NCBI RefSeq assembly: GCF_004360155.1
Contig: NZ_SAIS01000007.1
Location: forward strand, 186,001 to 250,000
Direction: 5' to 3'
Source of the DNA: Paraglaciecola marina
Lineage (GTDB): Bacteria; Pseudomonadota; Gammaproteobacteria; Enterobacterales; Alteromonadaceae
Length of the DNA stretch: 64,000 bases
How positions within the stretch are numbered: position 1 is the stretch's first letter; each line of letters opens with the position of its first letter. Below are positions 17,684 through 29,772 of this stretch, in pieces. The position numbers and the translations under genes are program-made. The notes beneath the pieces were generated by a model. That model ran no database searches and was not told the DNA's origin. It worked only from the letters and a program-made list of their open reading frames with translations.

Positions 17684-19999
17684 TTAAAATTTACGTTCAA
17701 CCGTTAAACCAAACGTACGTGGTTTGGCGTAGGATATTTGGGTCGTGCCATAGAATCCTGTTACGTCAAAACCAATGATCTCGTGATCCGAATCAAACAG
17801 GTTATCCACATATGCCACTAAACTCCAAACATCGTCAGTCCAAGTCACTCTAGAATCTGCTTTGATATGGGATTCAATTTCGTGGGCTGTGAAATTACGA
17901 GCATTGTGGAATGTCTCTGATTGATAGGAGCCACTAATTTGAGCCGCTATGTTTCCTGAATCCAGATCCCAATTGTATCTAAGTATCACCGCTGCTTGAT
18001 ATTCTGGTGTAAAAGCGGGTTTTGTATCTTTAAAGACACCGTCAGCTACTTCTAAGTTTTCAACCGTGGCGTCTGTATAAGATGCACTTAATATCACATC
18101 TAAGCTTTTACTTGGCGTTAAGAATAGTTCAGCTTCAAGTCCTTGAAAGCTTGCTTCTTCGTTAGATACGACACCAGAGTTATTGACCCAAGAAAATGAC
18201 TGATAATCAGTGTAATCGTAATTATAAATACTGGCATTGAACACACCTGCACCGTCCCAAAGTTCAAGTTTCATTCCTGCTTCTATGGAAATTAAAACTT
18301 CTGGGTCATAGCTGCTAAACCCACCAAACAATGGGGCATTAAAGCTTCCGGCTTTAACACCTCGGTTCACACCAAAGTAGTAGAGGTTGTTGTCAACTGA
18401 GTATTCCAGTTGTAATTTCGCCGACCATAAATCTTGATCGTTATCTTGATCATACACTTCAAGGGAAGCACTGCTGGTATCTATTTCGACTACTCGGTCA
18501 TCTGTATTGGTATTTTGATATACATTGCCCAACATGTTTTTATTTTCTTGCATGAGGCGTAAGCCACCCACAAGTACATAGTTATCGTTAAAGGCGTAAT
18601 CAAATTGACCAAATATTGAGTAAGAATCAGTGCTCAGATCTACTAGGGTGTTGTTCTCTTCGCCACCAAGAAAATAAGCTGTAGGTGAAGCGGCTAAACC
18701 TTGACTGTAATCAGTGTCTATACCTAAGTAATATAGCCCTGCTACCCATTGCATATCGTCGGTTTCACCAGAAAAGCGCAACTCCTGGCTGATTTGAGAT
18801 ATTTCACTATAAGATTGAAAAATTAACTCTGGTGAAGCAGTTTGGTCAGAGTCTAGGCCGATTGATCGTTCAAAGTATTTGTAGTCAGTCATAGAAAAGA
18901 AATCGACACTATCAAATCCGTATTCTAGGGTGGCAGCTAATCCTTGAGATGATATTTTATTTTGATCATCAAAGGCGAAGTCTTTATTCACCTTCTCACC
19001 TGAACCATCTGGGTCAAAGTTACCGTTAAAGTCCCCCCCTTGTACCGGTCTAAATGGGTCACCATTAAAGTTACCGTCAATACATTCACCTAACTGAATC
19101 GTGTCGCAACCAAGTGGATCATCAGCTGCATAAATCACGTCTATTACGTTACCATTGGCATCTTTAACTTCTGTGGTGTTGATGACTTGGTAGGGGCCTT
19201 CACTTTTTACGGTATCAGCCCAATTAGCGCTTAGTAGTAAGCTACCATTGTTGCCCAATGAAAAGTCTAATTGTCCGCGAATGGCTTGGGTATCATCATT
19301 GTAACCATCTTGTCCGCCACCGACAGAGCCTGCACGGATGTCTGGCTCAGCTGAGTCTTCGTAGACGTTTTCAAGAATTTCACCTTGAACATTGCTATAT
19401 AAAGAGAGGCGCCCTGCTATGCCATCGGTTAACGCGCCAGATACTGCGGCTTCTAAGCGGAACTGTTCAAAGCTGGCAGCAGTAAAATTTGCATAAGCTT
19501 CAAAATCTTCGGTAGGCTTTGCGGTGATGGTATTGACTAGGCCGCCTGTGGCATTACGACCAAATAAAGTGCCTTGAGGCCCTTTTAATACCTCAACTCG
19601 AGCCACATCAAACAGTCCAAAGGTTTGCGCCTGAGTACTGGCTAAATACCCTCCGTCTATATATACAGCTACTGGGGTTTCGGCCATATCTGCATAATCG
19701 TTTTGCACCACTCCTCGGATATTGAAAATTGCTCTTTGCCCTCCAATATCACCTGCTAAAGATACCCCAGGGGTGTAGGCAATTATTTCGGTACTTTCAT
19801 CTAGCCCCAAGGCTTTTAGTTGTTCACCACTAAATGCGGTAACAGCGATACCCACATCACTGATATTTTGTGAGCGTTTTTGTGCGGTAATTTCTATTTT
19901 CTCTAATACATTTTCAGCACTATATGCTAAAAATGGAGTACAAAGTAATCCTGTGACTACTATCGCAATTGCACTTTTACTAAACTGCCTATATTCCAT
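17684..19999 (-). CDS. TonB-dependent outer-membrane receptor (771 aa)
   Basis: A signal peptide (about 1-27) is followed by a TonB-box-like EKIEITAQKR. Next comes a plug domain with the typical FNIRGV, PVAVYIDGGYL and RVEVLKGPQGTLFGRNATGG motifs (about 95-155). The long C-terminal barrel ends in FGLTVERKF with a terminal Phe. It belongs to the large CirA/FecA-like receptor type frequent in Alteromonadales. It imports a ligand too large or scarce for porins, using TonB energy. Being upstream of the NCS1 permease and behind a RutR-like palindrome, its ligand may be a nucleobase, nucleoside or related compound. GAGAGGA precedes the ATG. Confidence 0.9.
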   Translation of the reverse strand: MEYRQFSKSAIAIVVTGLLCTPFLAYSAENVLEKIEITAQKRSQNISDVGIAVTAFSGEQLKALGLDESTEIIAYTPGVSLAGDIGGQRAIFNIRGVVQNDYADMAETPVAVYIDGGYLASTQAQTFGLFDVARVEVLKGPQGTLFGRNATGGLVNTITAKPTEDFEAYANFTAASFEQFRLEAAVSGALTDGIAGRLSLYSNVQGEILENVYEDSAEPDIRAGSVGGGQDGYNDDTQAIRGQLDFSLGNNGSLLLSANWADTVKSEGPYQVINTTEVKDANGNVIDVIYAADDPLGCDTIQLGECIDGNFNGDPFRPVQGGDFNGNFDPDGSGEKVNKDFAFDDQNKISSQGLAATLEYGFDSVDFFSMTDYKYFERSIGLDSDQTASPELIFQSYSEISQISQELRFSGETDDMQWVAGLYYLGIDTDYSQGLAASPTAYFLGGEENNTLVDLSTDSYSIFGQFDYAFNDNYVLVGGLRLMQENKNMLGNVYQNTNTDDRVVEIDTSSASLEVYDQDNDQDLWSAKLQLEYSVDNNLYYFGVNRGVKAGSFNAPLFGGFSSYDPEVLISIEAGMKLELWDGAGVFNASIYNYDYTDYQSFSWVNNSGVVSNEEASFQGLEAELFLTPSKSLDVILSASYTDATVENLEVADGVFKDTKPAFTPEYQAAVILRYNWDLDSGNIAAQISGSYQSETFHNARNFTAHEIESHIKADSRVTWTDDVWSLVAYVDNLFDSDHEIIGFDVTGFYGTTQISYAKPRTFGLTVERKF

Positions 20000-20198
20000 T
20001 TGTTCCTCTCATTTATTGTTTTTTTAGAAAAATCCCAACGGGCATTTAGTTGTACATAGTTATTTATGTGTGTCATTTGAACAAAACGTACTGCTATAAA
20101 CCGATTCATCAAGGCGACGACCAGCTACAGCATCAACTGGGCCAAGGAGTGAAAGTTAAATTAAAACAATAGGTTAACTTATTTTTAGAGTGTTAATT

Positions 20199-20214
20199 TA
20201 GACCTTTTGGTCCA
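20199..20214. promoter_or_regulatory. RutR-like palindrome upstream of the TonB receptor
   Basis: TAGACCTTTTGGTCCA matches 13 of 16 positions of the E. coli RutR consensus TTGACCANNTGGTCAA as I remember it. It sits about 200 bp before the start of the receptor/NCS1 locus. RutR is the uracil/thymine-responsive regulator of pyrimidine use. A closer match lies before the nuclease gene. Confidence 0.5.
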
Positions 20215-20443
20215 ATTTAGTTCATTGTTGCTGTATTATTGAACGGTACTGGTGCATTTTTCCGCAGATTAGCTAATTGAGTTCAGATTTTTGAAGTGTG
20301 CAGTCTTTCTTTTTAACTTGTAACTAAGCCATATGTTTGACTATTCGCCAGCCTAATTTCCCTAAAAACTAATTGGATAATCAGACAGCCTGATAGAGGC
20401 AAAACAACTTTTTGTTAACTGTATGAATGCAGGGCTTTAGGAG

Positions 20444-20460
20444 CTTGTTTGTAAAACACA
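20444..20460 (+). repeat. Internal repeat copy A
   Basis: CTTGTTTGTAAAACACA matches copy B at 20528-20544 in 15 of 17 bases, and an ACGAAGT follows each copy. It may be part of a dispersed intergenic repeat. Confidence 0.4.
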
Positions 20461-20527
20461 ATGGGTTGTGGTGAACGAAGTGCATAAACTTAGTGTACGA
20501 ATTACCTGCACCGTCGCTTTGCAATGC

Positions 20528-20544
20528 CTTGTTTGCAAAGCACA
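20528..20544 (+). repeat. Internal repeat copy B
   Basis: CTTGTTTGCAAAGCACA is the second copy of the imperfect direct repeat starting at 20444, 84 bp downstream. Confidence 0.4.
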
Positions 20545-20617
20545 TAAATGACGAAGTAATCATCCCCAGCACGCGGATCAAATACTTAAACAAAGTGAAT
20601 GCTTCTAAAAAACAAAC

Positions 20618-21262
20618 TTACTTGAATGTTTTCCAGTCTATCGATAAAGACAACAACAACTCTCTAAGAGATAGTGCCCGTTGCTGAGAACGGCCTTTAT
20701 GATTCCAATGGTGGCCGCAACAAGCTGCGGTTAGTATGGCTTTGCTAGGTTTGAGTAACTTAACATTTAGTACTTCAATTTGACGTGGGCTATCTTCAAG
20801 AAACGTACCGTTAAAAGCGAACCAACCAAACTTATTGGCGTGCAACTTTGCGTTTTCAAGATCGATTCTGTCTACTGAATCCAACTCAATATGTTCAGCA
20901 CCTAGGGTATCCACGTGAATAGGAATACAACGACCAATTTTAACATTGTCAAAATACCATTGCTCGGTTTTATCGGCATCTGCTTTACCGGCCATACACT
21001 TTGCTGCTTGTTTGGCTTGCCAACTCGCATTGTGTAAATCCACTTCTAGAGGAGAGTCATATTGCAATAAGCTGTAGGCAGCTCGCTTAATATGATGTCT
21101 AAGGCCTGCTATTTTACGTTGTAATAGACTGATGTTGTTGAATTTTTGTTGGGATAGGCTGGCTAGCTCACGTTCGTAAAGGGCATTACACAACTCGGCA
21201 AAATGCTGCTGACGCTTGTCGTCAGAAAATATATCTACCTGTTTTGATGAGGGGGTAAGCAT
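20618..21262 (-). CDS. Uncharacterised protein (214 aa)
   Basis: I do not recognise this family. The protein has no signal peptide or membrane segment. The N-terminal half is helical and basic (QRKIAGLRHHIKRAAYSLLQ), followed by FGWFAFNGTFLEDSPRQIEV, then ACCGHHWNHKGR near residues 180-191, where a Cys-Cys and three His could bind metal. It ends in a Leu-rich helix. The reading frame is clean along its whole length. The ATG lacks a ribosome binding site and lies only about 20 bases from the eno terminator hairpin, so it needs its own promoter or a nearly leaderless transcript. It is likely cytoplasmic; function unknown. Confidence 0.65.
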   Translation of the reverse strand: MLTPSSKQVDIFSDDKRQQHFAELCNALYERELASLSQQKFNNISLLQRKIAGLRHHIKRAAYSLLQYDSPLEVDLHNASWQAKQAAKCMAGKADADKTEQWYFDNVKIGRCIPIHVDTLGAEHIELDSVDRIDLENAKLHANKFGWFAFNGTFLEDSPRQIEVLNVKLLKPSKAILTAACCGHHWNHKGRSQQRALSLRELLLSLSIDWKTFK

Positions 21263-21283
21263 GTTTTAAAAGTGTATATATAC

Positions 21284-21312
21284 AAAAATGGCCAGCAATA
21301 GCCGGCCATTTT
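21284..21312 (-). terminator. Rho-independent terminator of eno
   Basis: AAAATGGCC and GGCCATTTT form a 9-bp stem around a 10-base loop. In the minus direction it is followed by TTTTTGTA. It lies about 55 bp after the eno stop. Confidence 0.8.
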
Positions 21313-21367
21313 ATACTCTTACGGGCTTTAAATGCAGTTTTTTTGCAGTAAAAAGCAAATCTAGGAT

Positions 21368-22681
<1,314 letters not shown>

Positions 22682-22718
22682 TTATTAAAAAATGAAAAGG
22701 TCGATTCGATCGACCCAA

Positions 22719-24410
<1,692 letters not shown>

Positions 24411-24546
24411 TTATTATTAATTAAGAATAAACCATTACCGGACGGGGGCGTAGTATAAACAAAACTGCTTTCACAGACAAAGAATAATCTAAAATAAAAG
24501 ACATATGGTATGTCAATTTTGTGAACACACTAATTCAGAATGGAAT

Positions 24547-24933
24547 TTATCCTATAAGTGTATAAATGGCTCGCCCCAAACCACCTACGATTAATATCAC
24601 GTTAGCGAAAAAGCCTAAAATAAAGCCAGCAGCTCGTGCGCCAGGATCTTTTACATAGCTAAAGTAGTAGATAGGTCGCCCTATTAAGAATAGCACACCA
24701 ATCGCGGCCCCTAAAACTGGGCTTGCAAAATAAGCAAACACCCATAAAGCAGGGATAAATACAATGAGTTGCTCTAACGTGTTTTGTTGTACACGGTACA
24801 TACGCTCCCACGTTGGGTTGCCAGTAATAGCCGGAGCCTCAACTTCATATTTTTCACGGCCCATTCCCACTTTAAATGTAAAAAATAGATATTCTAACAA
24901 TGCTAACAGGGTAACAATCGCAGGTAATTCCAA
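24547..24933 (-). CDS. MAPEG-family membrane protein
   Basis: A 128-aa membrane protein with four hydrophobic helices. [12 protein letters not shown] and the following [20 protein letters not shown] (about 24-60) fit the MAPEG family signature (membrane-associated proteins in eicosanoid and glutathione metabolism), with the conserved RxxxNxxE arrangement. Bacterial members are often glutathione-dependent or of unknown role. The start is a TTG with GGAG about 9 bases upstream. It begins 12 bp after mutS and is probably co-transcribed with it, although no functional link is known. Confidence 0.85.
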   Translation of the reverse strand: MELPAIVTLLALLEYLFFTFKVGMGREKYEVEAPAITGNPTWERMYRVQQNTLEQLIVFIPALWVFAYFASPVLGAAIGVLFLIGRPIYYFSYVKDPGARAAGFILGFFANVILIVGGLGRAIYTLIG

Positions 24934-24945
24934 GGCAGTCTCCTT

Positions 24946-27528
24946 TTAATCTTCTGTTGCTAAATTTTTAAGTTGGTATAAATACTCTAAAGCCTGCTTT
25001 GGGCTTAAATCATCTGGATTTATCTGTTTTAAACTTAAACGTAATTCATCTATGGAATTGAGAAGGTCAAGTTGTAGCTCCTTTTTTTGAGGAGCAACAG
25101 GATTATCACTCGTTTGGCTCTCTAATTCTATTAGTTTGCGTTTTGCTTGTTGGATCACACTTTTAGGAACGCCTGCTAATTGTGCTACTTGCAAACCGTA
25201 ACTTTTATTGGCTGCGCCCTCTTGAACTGCGTGCATAAAACGAATGGTATCTTGGTGCTCAACCGCGTCTAAATGCACATTTGCAAGTTCAGCTAGGGTC
25301 TCTGCCAACTGAGTTAATTCAAAGTAATGGGTTGCAAATAATGTATATGACTGCAATTTGCGGGCTAAATACTCGGCACATGCCCATGCTAAAGAAAGAC
25401 CGTCGTAGGTGCTAGTACCTCTGCCGATTTCATCCATCAGAACTAAACTATTAGCGGTTGCATTATTCAGTATATTGGCGGTTTCTGTCATTTCTACCAT
25501 GAAGGTGGAGCGGCCAGAGGCTAAATCGTCTGATGCGCCAATCCTCGTAAATATGCGGTCAATAGGGCCGATTTGCGCGTTTTCTGCCGGAATGAAGCTA
25601 CCTATGTAGGCCATTAAAACTATTAAAGCAGTTTGGCGCATATATGTAGATTTACCTCCCATATTTGGCCCTGTTATTACTAACATCCTGCGTTGAGGAT
25701 TAATGGCTATGGGGTTGGCGATAAAGGGGGTATTCATTACATTCTCTACCACAGGATGCCGGCCTTTCTCAAAATGGATACCCGCATGGGGGGTTAATTC
25801 TGGACAATGATAGTTAAGGCTTTCGGCGCGTTCAGCCAGATTAGTTAATACATCTAATTCTGCCAAAGCATCTGCACTTAACATTAACCGAGATAGCTCA
25901 GGCAAAAGTATGTCGAATAATTCTTCGTACAAACGTTTCTCTAAGGCTAACGATTTACTTTGACTGGTTAATACCTTATCTTCGTGTTCTTTTAGCTCTT
26001 GTATGATGTAACGTTCATTATTTTTAAGGGTTTGACGGCGCACATATTCAGCAGGCACTTGATCAGCGTAATTGCGGCCTACTTCTATAAAATAACCATG
26101 AACTCGGTTGTAACCTACTTTTAGGGTTGCAATACCGGTACGTTCCTTTTCCCTTTGTTCTAATTCATCAAGATAATCTGTGGCGCCTTTAGATAGAGCT
26201 CTTAGTTCGTCTAACTCCTTATTGTACCCAGTCTTGATAACACCGCCGTCACGTATTAAAACAGGAGGCGTTTCTTCCACGGCTTGGGTCAATAAGTCGG
26301 AAAATGCTGGGAACTGGCTTATATCGTTGGCTAATTGCATTAAACCTGTATTGGCTGATTCAGCAGATTGTTCGGTAACAAAATCCTGAATGTCGGGTAG
26401 TAATATAAAGGCTTGTCGCAATCTTACAAAGTCTCTGGGGCGAGCTGAGCGCAAGGCCAAACGCGCTAAAACTCGTTGCATGTCACCCACTTGTTTTAGA
26501 GAACTTTGCAATTGCGGGTAATCACTATTTAACAAAGATTTAATGTTTGCTTGACGATGTTTTAAAATTTTGGTGTCGGTTAATGGGCGGTGTAACCATC
26601 TTTGCAATAATCGGCTACCCATAGGCGTAGAGGTTTTATCTAACACGCTGGCTAGGGTGTGATCTCTACCGCCAGCTAAGTTTTGAGTGAGTTCTAAGTT
26701 ACGCCTAGTAGCTGCATCCATGAGTACCGTATCAGACTCTGTCTCTAGCACTATGTTACGAATGTGAGGTAGGGCGCTCCTTTGGGTATCTTTAACGTAT
26801 TGCATTACGCACCCGGCGGCGCAAAGTCCAATCTTACTGTTGGTGACGCCAAAACCGTTTAATTCTTTGGTACCGAATTGTTGGTTTAATTGAGTACATG
26901 CGGTGTCGAAGTCAAACTCCCACTGGGGTCTGCGTCTTAAGCCTTTGCGCTGCTCAATTAGATGAAAAAACTCAAAGTCTTCTGGGTATAGCAACTCCGC
27001 AGGTTCAGTGCGTTGAATTTCGGCGATTAGTGCGTCTAAATCTTGAGGTTCACTTAACGCAAAGCGTCCGGTGGATACATCTAAGGTGGCATAACCGAAA
27101 AACGTTTTGCTTTGTTTTTTTATGCTCACCACAGCAGCAAGAATGCTGTCTTGTTTGTCTTCTAATAAGGCTTCATCTGAAACAGTTCCTGGAGTGACAA
27201 TACGCTGAACTTTTCGTTCTACCGGGCCTTTACTAGTAGCTGGGTCACCCACTTGCTCAACTATGGCTACCGACTGTCCCATTTTGACTAAGCGAGCAAG
27301 GTAATTTTCAACTGCATGATAAGGTACGCCAGCCATGGGTATGGCATTACCGCCAGATTTACCCCGGGCAGTTAACGATATATCTAATAACTCAGATGCT
27401 TTTTTAGCATCATCAAAAAATAACTCATAAAAATCCCCCATACGGTAGAACAAAAGTATATTTGGGTGTTCAGCCTTAATGGTTAAGTACTGCTGCATCA
27501 TAGGGGTGTGTTCGGAGGATTTAATCAT
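24946..27528 (-). CDS. mutS: DNA mismatch repair protein MutS
   Basis: MutS recognises base mismatches and recruits MutL. At 860 aa it is full length (E. coli 853). The N-terminal mismatch-binding domain carries [15 protein letters not shown], in which Phe inserts at the mismatch and the Glu contacts it. A connector and lever region follow. The ATPase has Walker [15 protein letters not shown] (about 615-628), Walker [17 protein letters not shown] and the signature FATHYFELT. The C-terminal tail keeps the tetramerisation-type region. The gene is intact, so no mutator phenotype is suggested. It is divergent from the hydrolase/PAS-GGDEF pair. Confidence 0.98.
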   Translation of the reverse strand: MIKSSEHTPMMQQYLTIKAEHPNILLFYRMGDFYELFFDDAKKASELLDISLTARGKSGGNAIPMAGVPYHAVENYLARLVKMGQSVAIVEQVGDPATSKGPVERKVQRIVTPGTVSDEALLEDKQDSILAAVVSIKKQSKTFFGYATLDVSTGRFALSEPQDLDALIAEIQRTEPAELLYPEDFEFFHLIEQRKGLRRRPQWEFDFDTACTQLNQQFGTKELNGFGVTNSKIGLCAAGCVMQYVKDTQRSALPHIRNIVLETESDTVLMDAATRRNLELTQNLAGGRDHTLASVLDKTSTPMGSRLLQRWLHRPLTDTKILKHRQANIKSLLNSDYPQLQSSLKQVGDMQRVLARLALRSARPRDFVRLRQAFILLPDIQDFVTEQSAESANTGLMQLANDISQFPAFSDLLTQAVEETPPVLIRDGGVIKTGYNKELDELRALSKGATDYLDELEQREKERTGIATLKVGYNRVHGYFIEVGRNYADQVPAEYVRRQTLKNNERYIIQELKEHEDKVLTSQSKSLALEKRLYEELFDILLPELSRLMLSADALAELDVLTNLAERAESLNYHCPELTPHAGIHFEKGRHPVVENVMNTPFIANPIAINPQRRMLVITGPNMGGKSTYMRQTALIVLMAYIGSFIPAENAQIGPIDRIFTRIGASDDLASGRSTFMVEMTETANILNNATANSLVLMDEIGRGTSTYDGLSLAWACAEYLARKLQSYTLFATHYFELTQLAETLAELANVHLDAVEHQDTIRFMHAVQEGAANKSYGLQVAQLAGVPKSVIQQAKRKLIELESQTSDNPVAPQKKELQLDLLNSIDELRLSLKQINPDDLSPKQALEYLYQLKNLATED

Positions 27529-27836
27529 GTTATTAATATGGGTTCTTTTGGAGTTGTTTGTTGATTTTTGGACATTGATACACTGACAAAATGTGTATTA
27601 CCAGTAATTAAATAGTAGGGTTAATTTTCTGGTCTTTTTGTGCTAAAAATATACACGGCCTTGTTCAGGTAATTCTTTCTTGTTGCTAATAATACTTTGC
27701 TTAGCCAGTTAGGGCTAGTCTCAAGCTTTAGAAGTAATAAAACATTTAGGGTAAATCAGTTTGCGGCATGTGCTCCGTTTGAGTTGATTCCTAATAAATG
27801 CGAAATTATATTTAACGTTAACTATAAAGATTATAG
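27529..27836. other. Divergent intergenic region mutS / RsbQ-like
   Basis: This 308-bp AT-rich stretch has no gene I can support. It contains a candidate promoter for the hydrolase operon at 27784-27812, listed separately. A mutS promoter could not be placed confidently. Confidence 0.5.
27784..27812 (+). promoter_or_regulatory. Candidate sigma-70 promoter of the RsbQ-like/PAS-GGDEF pair
   Basis: TTGATT and TATATT are separated by exactly 17 bases, matching the -35 and -10 consensus at 4 and 5 of 6 positions. A start near 27819 gives a leader of about 27 bases before the TTG start codon. Confidence 0.45.
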
Positions 27837-27845
27837 GTGGTATGT

Positions 27846-28655
27846 TTGGACTTACGTCAAAAAATTATCACTAGAAATAACATAAGCATACATGGTTCCG
27901 GTGAAACAACTTTGCTTTTAGCTCACGGATTTGGCTGTGATCAAAACATGTGGCGATTTATGCTTCCTGCATTAATACCTCACTACAAAGTCGTTCTTTT
28001 TGATTATGTAGGCTCAGGAAACTCACAGTTATCTTATTATAACCAAGAGCGTTACAGTTCACTGCAGGGGTATGCTCAAGACGTGCTTGAAATCTGTGAA
28101 GCCTTAAACTTAAGTGACGTGATTTTTGTAGGCCATTCTGTTAGCAGTATGATTGGGATAATAGCCTCAATTAAACAGCCTGCCTACTTTAAACGGCTAG
28201 TTATGGTTTGCCCATCCCCTTGTTTCCTAAATATTAAACCAGACTATTTTGGAGGTTTTGAAAAAGTAGATTTAGAAGAGTTACTAGGTTTGATGGATAA
28301 AAACTATATTGGTTGGGCGAATTATTTATCCCCTCTTGTTATGGGGGGGAGCCAGTCCGATGAGCTTATAGGAGAATTGTCTGGTAGTTTTTGTTCAACG
28401 GACCCGCTCATTGCAAAGTCATTTGCAGAAGCGACATTTTTTTCTGACTACCGTTATCTATTGAAAGACGCTAAGCACCCAGTCATCATTTTTCAAAGCG
28501 CTCGAGACGCCTTGGCCTCTGTAGATATAGGTAATTATATGCAGCAGCAGTTGCCTGAGGCCAAGCTATGTATCATTGATGCCGAAGGACATTGTTTACA
28601 TATGACCCAGCCTGAAATTGTTAATCAACATTTAAGAGAATACATTGGCGACTAA
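27846..28655 (+). CDS. RsbQ-like alpha/beta hydrolase
   Basis: This protein closely resembles Bacillus subtilis RsbQ, the hydrolase that activates the PAS-phosphatase RsbP under energy stress. It shares the AHGFGCDQNMWRFMLPALIP stretch, VVLFDYVGSGNS, the nucleophile elbow GHSVSSM, an acid in SARDA and a His in EGHCLHMTQPE. Counting from the TTG start, the triad is S98, D221 and H249. That is a constant two residues beyond RsbQ S96, D219 and H247, which supports this start. AGGTGG also sits about 6 bases before it; a GTG at 27837 is the alternative. It overlaps the downstream PAS-GGDEF gene by 11 bp, so the pair is surely co-expressed. It is cytoplasmic. The substrate or signal is unknown, as for RsbQ. 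Confidence 0.88.
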   Translation: MDLRQKIITRNNISIHGSGETTLLLAHGFGCDQNMWRFMLPALIPHYKVVLFDYVGSGNSQLSYYNQERYSSLQGYAQDVLEICEALNLSDVIFVGHSVSSMIGIIASIKQPAYFKRLVMVCPSPCFLNIKPDYFGGFEKVDLEELLGLMDKNYIGWANYLSPLVMGGSQSDELIGELSGSFCSTDPLIAKSFAEATFFSDYRYLLKDAKHPVIIFQSARDALASVDIGNYMQQQLPEAKLCIIDAEGHCLHMTQPEIVNQHLREYIGD

Positions 28656-29547
28656 GTATCAATTTGATTGTGTAGAAAATGTTACTCCTGATCTGTTTCA
28701 ATCTGGATTTTTAATTACGGATGAAAACCGTTGTATTATCTATGCGAATAGTTATTTTTCCGATGAGTTTAATTTGTTGACGGAAGAATTACTTGGGACA
28801 AGTTCTGATGGTTTGTTTACCCATTCATCTAGAATTTTTTGTGAAAGTTATTTAATGCCATTATTAGTTCATGAAGGAAATTGTGAAGAAATGCAATTAG
28901 CTCTAATAGACGGTGATGGTGACCGGGTCTCTATTATTGTTAGTGCCAGGATGGATAGGAAAAAACGAATTTATTGGAGCTTTTTTAACGCCAGCAAACG
29001 TGATCAACTCTATAATGAATTAATAGAAACTCGTAAAGAATTAGAAGCACAAACCAAAGTCCTGCAGTCTCTTTCATCAACAGATGAATTAACAGGCCTC
29101 ACGAATAGACGGGAATTTAACCTAAGAGCTCCGCAGCTTATCAAACAAGCTAAGCGATATGGTTACTCTTTTGCGCTGTTTATTATTGATATTGATCATT
29201 TTAAAAATATAAATGATACATTCGGACACTTGGAAGGAGACCGTGTGTTAAAAGAACTGGGTAGTCAGTTAAAGTCTTTTGGCCGAGAGACGGACCTAGT
29301 TGCACGTTTTGGAGGAGAAGAGTTTATTTTATTGCTTCCAAATATAAATATTGAAGATGCAAAATTTCAAGCTTTACGCCTACATAGCTTGATATCTAGA
29401 ATTCAAGTTAATCAGATTCCTGTTACTGTTAGTATTGGTGGCATGTTAAGTGATGGATCTCAAAACTTACGTGATACTACCAGTAAAGCGGACGATGCAT
29501 TGTATCGAGCAAAAAATTCTGGACGTAATAAAACTGTATTTTATTAA
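28645..29547 (+). CDS. PAS-GGDEF diguanylate cyclase, partner of the RsbQ-like hydrolase
   Basis: The protein makes cyclic di-GMP. An N-terminal PAS domain (about 15-117) contains LFTHSSRIFCESYLMPLL, a pattern I associate with the PAS domains of RsbP-type regulators. A short coiled linker (about 118-145) leads to a GGDEF domain with DELTGLTNRR, the metal-binding IDIDHFKNIND, and an active GGEEF loop (223-227). RETD (214-217), five residues before it, fits the RxxD product-inhibition site. There is no membrane segment, so it is cytoplasmic. The TTG start overlaps the hydrolase by 11 bp, with AAGAGA upstream. The hydrolase probably generates or modifies a ligand sensed by the PAS domain. Confidence 0.88.
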   Translation: MATKYQFDCVENVTPDLFQSGFLITDENRCIIYANSYFSDEFNLLTEELLGTSSDGLFTHSSRIFCESYLMPLLVHEGNCEEMQLALIDGDGDRVSIIVSARMDRKKRIYWSFFNASKRDQLYNELIETRKELEAQTKVLQSLSSTDELTGLTNRREFNLRAPQLIKQAKRYGYSFALFIIDIDHFKNINDTFGHLEGDRVLKELGSQLKSFGRETDLVARFGGEEFILLLPNINIEDAKFQALRLHSLISRIQVNQIPVTVSIGGMLSDGSQNLRDTTSKADDALYRAKNSGRNKTVFY

Positions 29548-29772
29548 TCTCAATTTTAAATTAGTAAAAGCATAAAGTATTTTGTATGTTGAAATGTGCA
29601 GTGCCTAGCCCACTCTAATATTCAAATTTGAACAAATCCTATCCAGCTAGTCCGATAATCTGAATATACTATTCCAAAATAGCTGAACTTTTAGACGACT
29701 TTTACTTTGTAATTGCTTGCAAAACTGCTATTTTCAGCGCCATATGAAGTTGTTAAATAGTGTATCTAGATA

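Larger units (their letters stand above)
20000..20617. other. Long intergenic region: receptor promoter and a possible repeat
   Basis: No convincing gene is seen in these 618 bp. The left third is the leader of the TonB receptor. A RutR-like palindrome lies at 20199-20214. The right part (about 20440-20600) contains an imperfect internal duplication (20444-20460 and 20528-20544). Its reverse strand reads as a 70-codon frame with an odd, low-complexity composition, more like a dispersed non-coding repeat than a gene. Confidence 0.5.

Noticed and set aside
20041-20170. Short plus-strand frame ending QGDDQLQHQLGQGVKVKLKQ upstream of the TonB receptor
   Set aside because: The end looks protein-like, but the frame is only about 40 codons from a TTG and has no ribosome binding site. 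It may be a gene remnant, but I cannot support it.
20381-20593. 70-codon minus-strand frame in the long intergenic region
   Set aside because: Composition is unusual for a protein, it lies over an internal direct repeat, and no ribosome binding site is seen. It is treated as a likely non-coding repeat.
29548-29772. Lysine riboswitch before lysC
   Set aside because: The 225-bp leader lacks the conserved lysine-aptamer core that I would expect, and no multi-helix structure with a terminator is apparent.
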